Assembly: GCA_964587655.1 (NCBI GenBank)
Contig: CAZPMT010000130.1
Coordinates: 1-16,636, forward strand
Origin: CAZPMT01 sp964587655
Lineage (GTDB): Bacteria > Hydrogenedentota > Hydrogenedentia > Hydrogenedentales > SLHB01
DNA: 16,636 nt
Reading direction: 5' to 3'
The first letter of the stretch is position 1. The number at the start of each line of letters is the position of its first letter. Positions 1 to 6,635 of the stretch are shown one piece after another. The notes under the pieces are model-generated. The model saw only the letters and a program-made list of their open reading frames with translations, did not search any database and was not told the DNA's origin. Made by a program: the position numbers and the translations under genes.

Positions 1-110
1 TTTGAGCGCGGGAGGAGGGTCCCAATAGCCTTCTCCTGCGCTTTATTCATGTGGGGGCGATGCTGCATACTTCGGGCTGAAACCGTGGCCGCTGAACTCG
101 GGGAGTTTGC

Positions 111-1166
111 ATGAATCCGAATCCGTTCTTGGGCGTGTTTCTGCATGCGTTGGGAGGATTTGCCGCAGGGAGTTTCTACATCCCTTACAAAGGCGTGCGG
201 AAGTGGGCATGGGAGAGTTACTGGCTGGTCGGCGGCGTGTTCAGTTGGCTTGTGGCGCCGTGGGTGGTCGCATGGCTGACTTGCCCCGATCCGGTCGGCG
301 TGCTGCGGGCCGCGCCGCTGGGCAGCCTCTTCTGGTCGTACGCTTTCGGGTTGCTCTGGGGCATTGGGGGTCTGACGTTCGGTCTGTCGATGCGTTACCT
401 GGGCATGTCGCTCGGGTACGCGTTCGCGTTGGGGTTCTGCGCCGCGTTCGGCACGATCATCCCGCCGATGTTCAACGGCGAATTCCCGATGCTGCTATCG
501 TCGGCGTCGGGTCTGATCACGCTGGCTGGCGTGGCGGTGTGCCTTGCGGGGATTGCCGTGTGCGGCATGGCGGGCGTATCGAAAGAGCGCGAGCTCTCGT
601 CGGAAGCGAAGAAGGCGGCGATTCGCGAGTTCAGTTTCGTCAAGGGCGTGTGGGTAGCGGTGTTCGCCGGGGTCATGAGCGCGTGCATGGCGTTCGCGAT
701 CCAGGCCGGCAAACCGATTGCCGCACTCGCCGTCGAACACGGTTCCCGCGACCTATGGAAGAACACGCCCGTGTTCATCATCATTCTCGCCGGCGGTTTC
801 ACAACGAACTTCATCTGGTGCGCGATCCTGAACATTCGCAACCGGACCGCGGGCGATTATTTCCACGCCGACGGCGCTTCGTTGCCCCTCAACTACTTGC
901 TCTCGGCGCTGGCCGGAATAACATGGTACCTGCAGTTCATGTTTTACGGGATGGGCACGACGAAGATGGGCCGCTACGACTTTTCGAGTTGGACCATACA
1001 CATGGCGTTCATCATCGTCTTCAGCAACATATGGGCCATCCTGTTCCGCGAATGGAAAGGAAGCAGCCCGAAAACCCACCAGTTGATCCTGGCCGGCATC
1101 ATCATACTGATCGCGTCGACGCTGGTCGTGGGCTATGGGAACTACATCGCCGCGGCACTGAAGTAA
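111..1166 (+). CDS. RhaT-family sugar/proton symporter
   Basis: A 351-residue integral membrane protein recognised as the L-rhamnose-proton symporter (RhaT) family within the drug/metabolite transporter superfamily. It would import a sugar across the inner membrane with protons. The sequence shows about ten hydrophobic segments, the N-terminal HALGGFAAGSFYIPYKGVRK stretch typical of RhaT, a Trp/Gly-rich segment around residues 75-100, and a charged cytoplasmic loop near residues 155-175 (KERELSSEAKKAA). Length is close to that of E. coli RhaT. The ATG is preceded by GGGGAG at good spacing. The next gene starts 25 nt later on the same strand, so the two are probably co-transcribed. Transport of rhamnose itself is not shown: no rhamnose isomerase, kinase or aldolase is nearby, so another monosaccharide or sugar acid is equally possible. 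Confidence 0.9.
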   Translation: MNPNPFLGVFLHALGGFAAGSFYIPYKGVRKWAWESYWLVGGVFSWLVAPWVVAWLTCPDPVGVLRAAPLGSLFWSYAFGLLWGIGGLTFGLSMRYLGMSLGYAFALGFCAAFGTIIPPMFNGEFPMLLSSASGLITLAGVAVCLAGIAVCGMAGVSKERELSSEAKKAAIREFSFVKGVWVAVFAGVMSACMAFAIQAGKPIAALAVEHGSRDLWKNTPVFIIILAGGFTTNFIWCAILNIRNRTAGDYFHADGASLPLNYLLSALAGITWYLQFMFYGMGTTKMGRYDFSSWTIHMAFIIVFSNIWAILFREWKGSSPKTHQLILAGIIILIASTLVVGYGNYIAAALK

Positions 1167-1191
1167 CGCCGGACGCATAGGAGGAGATCAT

Positions 1192-2235
1192 ATGGAGCGT
1201 GTACGGATTGCCGTAGCGGGATGCGGATCCGTTTCCGCGCACTACCTGGCCAATTTGCGGAATTGCGCCTCGGCGGAATTGGTAGCGGCGTGCGATGTCA
1301 TCGAGAATCGCTTCCGCGAGCGCATGACAGAGTTTGGCATTCCTACCGGATTCGTTTCCGTCGACGAGATGCTCGCGGCGGCGGACTTCGACCTGCTTCT
1401 GAACGTGACGAGCATGCCCCCGCACTACGAGATCAACAAGAAGGCATTGAACGCCGGGAAGCACGTCTTCTGCGAGAAGCCGTTTGCGCACTCTCTCGAT
1501 CAAGGCGCCGAACTTCTCGAATTGGCGAGGGCAAAGGGCGTGCGTCTGTGGGCCGCGCCGACAGTCGTCTTGAGCCCGCAGTTTCGCTTTATGTCCGAGA
1601 CGCTTGCGAGCGGGAGCATAGGCAAGGTGTTCGCGGCGCACGCGTGCTACGGTCACTGCGGTCCGTCATGGGGCCCGTGGTTTTACAAAGAAGGCGGCGG
1701 CAGCATGCATGACCTCGCCGTCTACAACATCACGACGCTGACGGGACTTCTCGGTCCAGCGAAGGGTGTCGTCGCACTGATGGGCGCCGCCGTTCCCGAA
1801 CGCACCATCGAGCACGAGAACGTACGTGTGACAACCGACGACAACATGATGCTCATGATCGATCACGGTGATTCCGTGTTCTCGCACGTCCAATCCGGTT
1901 TCGTGTATTTCGTCCAGAACGAGGATCGCACGATCGAACTCATCGCACGGGGCGGCGCAATGAATCTGCTCGGTTGGGATTGGGAACCCAAAGGCGTGCA
2001 GATCAGACTCGAATGCGAAAAGGCATGGCAGATCCGCTGCACCATCTCGCAAGGCTACGTCTGGCAATGCGGCGCCGCTTACGCAGTTGATTGCCTAATC
2101 TCCGGTCAGGAGGGAATCCTGCGTCCCGAACACGCTCTACACGTCGTCGAGATCATGGAAGCAGCGCGCAAGTCCGCCCAGACCGGCGAGCGCATTCCCA
2201 TAACGTCAGCGTTCCCGTGGCCGGTTGCAGGTTGA
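1192..2235 (+). CDS. Gfo/Idh/MocA-family oxidoreductase
   Basis: A 347-residue NAD(P)-dependent dehydrogenase of the Gfo/Idh/MocA family, cytosolic (no signal peptide). Residues 5-15 form the Rossmann dinucleotide-binding loop (VAGCGSVS). The family EKP motif is at 95-97 with catalytic Lys96. The C-terminal alpha/beta domain carries GGGSMHDLAVYN at 168-179. In many members the D-x-G-x-H motif supplies Asp and His; here Asp174 is followed by Tyr178 at the His position, the arrangement seen in glucose-fructose oxidoreductase and dihydrodiol dehydrogenases. A strong AGGAGG ribosome site precedes the ATG. The RhaT-like permease 25 nt upstream suggests that it oxidises the imported sugar or a derivative. 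The exact substrate cannot be read from the sequence. Confidence 0.92.
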   Translation: MERVRIAVAGCGSVSAHYLANLRNCASAELVAACDVIENRFRERMTEFGIPTGFVSVDEMLAAADFDLLLNVTSMPPHYEINKKALNAGKHVFCEKPFAHSLDQGAELLELARAKGVRLWAAPTVVLSPQFRFMSETLASGSIGKVFAAHACYGHCGPSWGPWFYKEGGGSMHDLAVYNITTLTGLLGPAKGVVALMGAAVPERTIEHENVRVTTDDNMMLMIDHGDSVFSHVQSGFVYFVQNEDRTIELIARGGAMNLLGWDWEPKGVQIRLECEKAWQIRCTISQGYVWQCGAAYAVDCLISGQEGILRPEHALHVVEIMEAARKSAQTGERIPITSAFPWPVAG

Positions 2236-2286
2236 CGTTCCGTCCGGACGGGGCCTACCACCTCATTTCCAAGAGGGGAGACGCGC

Positions 2287-2382
2287 CTCCGTGGCCGCGG
2301 CGTCCTCGCCGCGCTTTCGTTAAGAACCGCTTGACGCGAGTTGTATGCGTCGAAACGCGGCGAGGACGCCGCGGCCACGGAG
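2287..2382. repeat. GC-rich palindromic dispersed repeat, copy 1
   Basis: Perfect 27-nt inverted arms (2287-2313 and 2356-2382, beginning CTCCGTGGCCGCGGCG) enclose a 42-nt centre. A second copy lies at 11139-11232, with the same arms and a similar centre containing CCGCTTG. It starts about 50 nt after the oxidoreductase stop codon and could end its transcript, though it lacks a T tract. Two open frames across it (in 2091-2602) are artefacts of the palindrome. Confidence 0.85.
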
Positions 2383-2455
2383 CCAATCGGCGCGAGTTCT
2401 GAGGCGCGGTCTCGAATCGTCCAGCATATAATTTTGATCTCCCGTATCCCCCCCC

Positions 2456-2484
2456 TTGACGAAGCGGGAAATCATGCCTATAAT
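2456..2484 (+). promoter_or_regulatory. Near-consensus sigma70 promoter for the MshEN gene
   Basis: TTGACG at 2456-2461 and TATAAT at 2479-2484 are separated by exactly 17 nt. This matches the sigma70 consensus at 11 of 12 positions. Transcription would start near 2491, leaving a leader of about 110 nt before the ATG at 2602. The leader contains a small GGC-GAAA-GCC hairpin near 2560-2575; I do not recognise a known riboswitch in it. Confidence 0.8.
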
Positions 2485-2601
2485 GCGGTCCATGCTTGGT
2501 GGGATCGCTGGAAACGAGGTAGAACGACGCGTCGCGGCGGGTCTCTCGCGGGCGCCCGTGGCGGCGAAAGCCGAAGCAGATAGGGAACACCTGAGGGGTC
2601 A

Positions 2602-3840
2602 ATGAGCGTAATTTTGGATTCTTTACGGAGTCTCGATTCGGGAGGGACGGAGCCGAGTGGTGTTACTTCTCCGAGGCCGGCGCCGGATGCGCAGGCCGAT
2701 ATGATCACGACGCTTCAATCCTCCGTTGTGGCGTGGAGCACGCAGGTAGAGGACGCGTACGCGCGATTGGCGCAGCGCATCGCCCGTGTTCAGGAGGAGA
2801 TGAACCTTCAGGCGGCGGCTGAGGCCGTTCGAGAGTCTGAAACCGCTCGCGAGCAGGCCGCCGCACTCGAAGCGGCTGAGGCCCGCGCGGAAGCGCTGGC
2901 GCAGGAAGTGGCAGAGCGAGAGGAGGAACTCGCCGGGGCGACCCAGCGTATCGCGCAATTGAAGAACGAGGCGGGAGCGTTAACCTCCGAGGTCTTGCGC
3001 CTGCAAGAGGCCCTGGACGAACAGATCGTCGCCGGACGGCAGCAGCAGGAGGACTTGGACCGCGTGCGGACCGCGCTCACGAGTGCGCGGGATCAGCTTA
3101 CGGCCGCGCGTTCGCTCTCGGGAAGGGCCGAGGAGTTCAAGGCGCTGCTCGAGACGGAACGCGTGCGCGCAAACCGGTTCGAGGAGCAGGTTCGCGAGAA
3201 AGAGGCCGAAATGGCCGCGGCGGGATACCAGATCAAGATGCTCCAGGATCGACTGGACGATCTCGCGAATGAGAGCCGAAAGGAGATCGCGGGCTTGCGA
3301 TCCGAGGTGGACCTGCTGCGCCGCGCGAATGCGAGCCTCGGCATTCCGGGCGGCCCGGCCCGGCCGGGTTCGGAAATGGCCGCGGCTGACGGAAGACCTG
3401 ACGGCGGGCACAAACGGCGAATGGGGGACATGCTGGTCGACATGGGTGTCTTGACGGAAGGACAGTTGACGGCTTCCCTGCGCGAGCAGCAGGCGAAGCC
3501 GCAACGGCGCATCGGCGGCATCCTGGTTGAGAATGGCTATGTCTCCGAAGAGTCCGTTGCCCGTGTCCTGGCCCACCAATTGAGCCTGCCGTTTGTCCGG
3601 CTGGCGCCGGAAGTTGTCGACGCCTCAGCGCCGCGGCTTATCAACGGCCAGTTGGCCAAACGTCGGCAGTGCATTCCCATCACGGCCACGTCAGACCGCG
3701 TCGTGCTGGCGATGGCGAATCCGCAGGACTTGATCACGCTGGACGACGTCAAGTTGTCGAGCGGCCGCGCGGTTTCACCGGTCGTGGCCACCGGCTCGGA
3801 CATTGTCGCGGCCATCGGACGCTACTATGGACTGTCTTGA
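2602..3840 (+). CDS. Coiled-coil protein with C-terminal MshEN (GspE N-terminal) domain
   Basis: A 412-residue soluble protein. Residues 1-10 (MSVILDSLRS) resemble the MSxILDAL-type N-terminus seen in some secretion and pilus-assembly proteins. Residues about 45-245 are rich in Glu, Ala, Arg and Leu with heptad character, a long coiled coil. A Gly/Pro linker follows (248-270). Residues 273-412 match the MshEN / T2SS-GspE N-terminal domain: two motif copies start at R273 (RMGDMLVDMG) and R303 (RIGGILVENG), each with the L-x3-L-x2-Q ending. The tail LAMANPQDLITLDDVK is typical of PilB/GspE/MshE N-domains. MshEN domains bind cyclic di-GMP, normally ahead of an AAA ATPase; here no ATPase follows. 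It may be a c-di-GMP-responsive scaffold for a pilus or secretion machine, which is inference. GAGGGG precedes the ATG, and the gene has its own promoter. Confidence 0.85.
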   Translation: MSVILDSLRSLDSGGTEPSGVTSPRPAPDAQADMITTLQSSVVAWSTQVEDAYARLAQRIARVQEEMNLQAAAEAVRESETAREQAAALEAAEARAEALAQEVAEREEELAGATQRIAQLKNEAGALTSEVLRLQEALDEQIVAGRQQQEDLDRVRTALTSARDQLTAARSLSGRAEEFKALLETERVRANRFEEQVREKEAEMAAAGYQIKMLQDRLDDLANESRKEIAGLRSEVDLLRRANASLGIPGGPARPGSEMAAADGRPDGGHKRRMGDMLVDMGVLTEGQLTASLREQQAKPQRRIGGILVENGYVSEESVARVLAHQLSLPFVRLAPEVVDASAPRLINGQLAKRRQCIPITATSDRVVLAMANPQDLITLDDVKLSSGRAVSPVVATGSDIVAAIGRYYGLS

Positions 3841-3848
3841 CATGGCTG

Positions 3849-4055
3849 CTAGTGTAGTGATTCAAAATTGAGGCTACTTATCTTTGACCTCGGCGGTCAT
3901 TGCGAGGAGGGCTTCCAGCCCGACGAAGCAATCCCCTGACCCGTGGAAACAAGCCGGGGGATTGCTTCGTCGGGCTGGAAGCCCTCCTCGCAATGACAGT
4001 GGCCGTCTTTCTTGCGCGTCAGATAAGTTACCAACAGGATGACTCACTACACTAG
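3849..4055. mobile_element. MITE-like element with TA-ended terminal inverted repeats
   Basis: The ends are exact inverted copies: CTAGTGTAGTGA at 3849-3860 and TCACTACACTAG at 4044-4055. Similarity continues inward, since both sides read ...ACTTATCT... about 20 nt further in. A TA dinucleotide lies at each edge (3850-3851 and 4053-4054), as expected for the target duplication of IS630/Tc1-mariner-type elements. There is no transposase inside, so this is a non-autonomous element or remnant. A perfect palindrome (3896-3997) sits in the middle. The family assignment is inference; the inverted structure is directly visible. Confidence 0.6.
3896..3997. repeat. Perfect 41-nt inverted repeat of the GTCATTGCGAGG class
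   Basis: The arms 3896-3936 and 3957-3997 are perfect reverse complements over 41 nt, around a 20-nt loop. The arms start GTCATTGCGAGGAGGG and include CGACGAAGCAATC. That pairing of CATTGCGAGG with GAAGCAATC is a palindromic repeat I recall as widely dispersed in many bacterial genomes. It sits between the terminal repeats of the surrounding TA-ended element. Confidence 0.85.
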
Positions 4056-4146
4056 AGGCCCCTGCGGCAAGGGCCGAAGCAGCAAGAGAACCAAGAAAGC
4101 CTGATGTCTTTCGCGCAGCGCCAAACGTCCATCGAGGAGGATCCAT

Positions 4147-5037
4147 ATGGGAACCATCAACCGGCGTCAGTTCATGGCCCACGCGACTGGCCTCCTTACC
4201 GCCGGGGCCGCCGCGCCAGCACTGGGCAAGGCGCAGGCGCCCGCGCTAACTGCGGATGCGATGCGCCCGCTGGGCAAGACGGGCATCGAGGTCTCGCTGC
4301 TTGGAATGGGCACGGGCTGCAAGGCCTGGGATCACAATTCGGAACTGATACGTAAAGGCCACGACGCGTTCATCAACGTCTTGAGGCGTGCGTACGAAAA
4401 GGGGATCCGTTATTTCGACATGGCCGATATGTACGGGGCGCATCCATATATGAATGAGGCGCTGAAGTCCTTCATCGACCGCGACAAGGTCACGCTGCTG
4501 ACCAAGACCTCGTCGCGCGAACCGCGCGTTGTTCGCGAGGATATCGAGCGTTTCCGGAAGGAGCTCGACACGGATCGGCTGGACGTCGTGCTCATGCATT
4601 GCGTGAGCGACCCCGACTGGCCGAAGAAGCTGAAGGGCTGCATGGACGTCCTGTCAGATTTCAAGGCAAAGGGCATCATACGCGCGCACGGGATCTCGAG
4701 TCACAACCTCAAGGCCGCTGAATGCGCCGCCGAGACGAAGTGGGTGGACGTGCTGCTCGAACGCATCAACCCATTCGGCCTCAAGATGGACGCCCCCCCG
4801 GATCAGGTCGCCGCCGTGTTGCGAAAGGCGCACGAGAACAAGAAGGGCGTTCTCGGGATGAAGATCGCCGGCGAAGGTCAGTGCGCCGACCGGATCGGCG
4901 AGTCGCTGAAGTTCGTGATGGGCTTGGGTTGCGTCGACGCGATGCCCATCGGTTTCCTGGACCCCGCCGAGGTGGACAGCGCATTCGATCATGTTGCGAA
5001 AGCAGCCGCGGCCCTCGCGGCGCCGGTCAAGCCGTAG
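4147..5037 (+). CDS. Aldo/keto reductase with Tat signal
   Basis: A 296-residue aldo/keto reductase that would reduce or oxidise carbonyl groups of small sugars or aldehydes with NAD(P)H. The N-terminus carries a twin-arginine signal (NRRQFM, residues 5-10), then a hydrophobic stretch and an Ala-rich cleavage region near 20-30, so the enzyme is probably exported folded with its cofactor. The AKR tetrad is present: Asp91 and Tyr96 in FDMADMYG, Lys120 in LLTK, and His151 in VLMH. Gly-Met-Gly at 53-55 follows the first strand. It is slightly shorter than typical AKRs, with some trimming at the C-terminal cofactor-clamp region. GGAGGATCCAT precedes the ATG. It is isolated on this strand by the mobile element upstream and a convergent epimerase downstream. 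The substrate is unknown. Confidence 0.9.
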   Translation: MGTINRRQFMAHATGLLTAGAAAPALGKAQAPALTADAMRPLGKTGIEVSLLGMGTGCKAWDHNSELIRKGHDAFINVLRRAYEKGIRYFDMADMYGAHPYMNEALKSFIDRDKVTLLTKTSSREPRVVREDIERFRKELDTDRLDVVLMHCVSDPDWPKKLKGCMDVLSDFKAKGIIRAHGISSHNLKAAECAAETKWVDVLLERINPFGLKMDAPPDQVAAVLRKAHENKKGVLGMKIAGEGQCADRIGESLKFVMGLGCVDAMPIGFLDPAEVDSAFDHVAKAAAALAAPVKP

Positions 5038-5059
5038 AACCTACCTCGCCGAGCCACTC

Positions 5060-5088
5060 CACAGTTTGTCAAACCCCGGCAAACTGTG
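5060..5088. terminator. Possible bidirectional hairpin between convergent genes
   Basis: CACAGTTTG (5060-5068) and CAAACTGTG (5080-5088) form a perfect 9-bp stem with an 11-nt loop. The hairpin lies 23 nt after the reductase stop and covers the last codons of the epimerase. There is no T tract on either strand, so a terminator role is only suggested by position. Confidence 0.3.
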
Positions 5089-6013
5089 AGGACCACGCCA
5101 CCGCCTTGCGTATGCCTTCGACGAGAGGAGTCTTTGGATTGTAGTCGAGCAACGCGCGGGCCTTGCCGATATTGGCGACGTAATGGGTCACCTCGCCTAC
5201 GCGCGACGGCTCGACCCTCATGTTGACGGGAACGCCGAGGGTTTCGCCGATGCACTTGGCCATCGCGATCAGCGTGGCGCCTTGTCCGTAAGCGAGATTG
5301 ATCGTGTGGTTTTTCCCGCGACGGCTGACGAGAAGATCGATGCCGCGGCAAATGCCGTCCACGCAGTCGTCGACGTAAGTGAAGTCCAGCGTCTTGTCTT
5401 CCCCGTAGATCGTCACCTGTTCTCCCCGGCCGATCTTGCGGATGAACAGCGGGATGACGCGCTCCATGCGCTCGATGTCGTTGTCGTAGCGGCCGTAAAC
5501 GTTGCTGAACCGAAAGACCAGATAGGGCATCTCATAGCACTGCGCGTACGAATAGACGAAGGCCTCCCCCGCGATCTTGCTCGAAGAGTACGGGCTTTCG
5601 GTGAAGGCGAAATCCGCGTGCGACTCCTCGGTAATGTAGCGATGGATGTCGCCGTAGACCTCGCGCGAACTGCTGAAGATGATGGGCGTCTTGTTCCGCC
5701 GGCAGAATTCGAGCACGTTGAAAGTCATAGTGACGTTCTCGAGTGCGCGGTCGGGCTGTTCCACCAATTCGTGCACCTTCGCGTGGGCGGCGAGGTGCAC
5801 GACCACGTCCAAGTCCGGAGGATAGTCCGCCTGGCCGATCCCCCCTTCGAAATTGCGGTAAGGCATGCTCAGGTCTTGAAGGAGCGTCTCGATCTTGTCC
5901 GTCCACGTGTTCGGACGGACGTCAACGCCGAAAACGAAATGGCCCTCCTCGATCAGCCGCAGACCCAGATTGGAGCCAATCTGGCCGCTCGATCCCGTGA
6001 TCAGTACCCGCAT
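5069..6013 (-). CDS. NAD-dependent epimerase/dehydratase (extended SDR)
   Basis: A 314-residue extended short-chain dehydrogenase of the sugar-nucleotide epimerase/dehydratase class, acting in the cytosol on a nucleoside-diphosphate sugar. The N-terminal Rossmann motif GSSGQIG is at 7-13. VVHLAAHAKV at 71-80 is the conserved cofactor-contact strand. Catalytic residues are visible as FSSSREVYG (Ser115/116) and YSSSK (Tyr142, Lys146). VFRFSNVYGRYD follows in the substrate domain. A longer reading from a GTG at 6031 is possible, but the ATG at 6013 has AAGGAG at proper spacing and begins exactly at the Rossmann strand (MRVLITG), so I chose it. It is the only gene of its direction here, flanked by tRNAs and the convergent reductase. 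A role in surface polysaccharide or nucleotide-sugar supply is likely, but the exact sugar is unresolved. Confidence 0.9.
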   Translation of the reverse strand: MRVLITGSSGQIGSNLGLRLIEEGHFVFGVDVRPNTWTDKIETLLQDLSMPYRNFEGGIGQADYPPDLDVVVHLAAHAKVHELVEQPDRALENVTMTFNVLEFCRRNKTPIIFSSSREVYGDIHRYITEESHADFAFTESPYSSSKIAGEAFVYSYAQCYEMPYLVFRFSNVYGRYDNDIERMERVIPLFIRKIGRGEQVTIYGEDKTLDFTYVDDCVDGICRGIDLLVSRRGKNHTINLAYGQGATLIAMAKCIGETLGVPVNMRVEPSRVGEVTHYVANIGKARALLDYNPKTPLVEGIRKAVAWSSQFAGV

Positions 6014-6103
6014 GCCCTTCTCCTTGTCCACAACCGATCATCACCTGTTAATGAAGGGTGTTTCAGTAAACGCCAACTCTTTAAGCATATCGGAACCGAG
6101 AAC

Positions 6104-6131
6104 TTGACACAACCCTCTCCATTCCTATACG
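6104..6131 (+). promoter_or_regulatory. Sigma70 promoter of the tRNA pair
   Basis: TTGACA at 6104-6109 is a perfect -35 box. It is separated by 16 nt from TATACG at 6126-6131. The predicted start near 6138 is only a few bases before the tRNA-Gln 5' end at 6145, as expected for a stable-RNA promoter. Confidence 0.7.
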
Positions 6132-6144
6132 ATCCCACTGCAAT

Positions 6145-6220
6145 TGCCGGATGGCCTAATTGGTAGGGCACCTGACTCTGGATCAGGCTAGTCTAGGTTC
6201 GAGTCCTAGTCCGGCAGCCA
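6145..6220 (+). tRNA. tRNA-Gln (anticodon CUG)
   Basis: A full cloverleaf can be drawn. The acceptor stem is TGCCGGA (6145-6151) with TCCGGCA (6210-6216). The anticodon stem CCTGA/TCAGG encloses the loop CTCTGGA with anticodon CTG. The T-loop is GGTTCGAGTCC. The discriminator is G and the CCA end is encoded. It decodes CAG. Confidence 0.95.
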
Positions 6221-6258
6221 TAAGCCTAGACTCGGCCCGTTGCCGATTCCCTTTGTGC

Positions 6259-6334
6259 GGCCCGTTCATCTAGGGGTCTAGGATGCGAGATTCTCAGTCT
6301 TGTCACAGGGGTTCGACTCCCCTACGGGCTGCCA
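6259..6334 (+). tRNA. tRNA-Glu (anticodon CUC)
   Basis: The acceptor GGCCCGT (6259-6265) pairs with ACGGGCT (6324-6330), with one G-T wobble at the end. The anticodon stem CGAGA/TCTTG encloses TTCTCAG, anticodon CTC. The T-arm AGGGG-TTCGACT-CCCCT is canonical and CCA is encoded. It lies 38 nt after tRNA-Gln and is probably co-transcribed. It decodes GAG. Confidence 0.95.
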
Positions 6335-6635
6335 ATTCTTTCTCATCTTCCCCTTCGTTGCCGATTCCGTAGTCTGACCTGAGTTTTCATTTGTCCCGCC
6401 ATGTACCAACTGCCAGCCGCCGACGACCATCCGCAATCCCGCGTCCGCCATCCACTTACCTACAGCCTACAGCCTACAGTCTCCAGCCTAACAGCGGAAT
6501 GCCTTGGGCTATATATTAGAGGGATGTGATTAACACCCTAGAGAATGGCATGGCGGAGAAGGAATAATGAAGGGATCTCATGTTGCGACGGCTTCCAGGC
6601 CCGCCACATGAACTTCCGCGGCATATACTGAATCA
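6335..6635. other. Gene-free spacer downstream of the tRNAs
   Basis: About 300 nt with no credible gene. It holds a heptanucleotide tandem repeat at 6459-6494, a 13-nt sequence (CGTTGCCGATTCC, 6356-6368) that also occurs before tRNA-Glu at 6238-6250, and an A/T-rich patch near 6510-6540. The short open frame 6538-6729 (-) only overlaps the end of the radical SAM gene and shows no recognisable features. Confidence 0.6.
6459..6494. repeat. CCTACAG heptanucleotide tandem repeat
   Basis: Three exact copies of CCTACAG at 6459-6465, 6466-6472 and 6473-6479 are followed by the degenerate units TCTCCAG and CCTAACAG. The stretch is non-coding and probably slippage-prone. Confidence 0.85.

Noticed and set aside
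2091..2602. Short open frames on both strands in the 2.1-2.6 kb spacer
   Set aside because: They are produced by the GC-rich palindrome; the same peptide pattern recurs at the second copy near 11.15 kb.
3849..4055. CRISPR-like or attachment-site reading of the palindromes
   Set aside because: The repeats are inverted rather than regularly spaced direct repeats, with no cas genes and no integrase nearby.
5183..6166. 327-residue plus-strand open frame opposite the epimerase
   Set aside because: The epimerase frame carries all family motifs and a ribosome site. The plus frame is Asp/Val/His-rich with no motif, and it runs into the tRNA promoter and tRNA-Gln.
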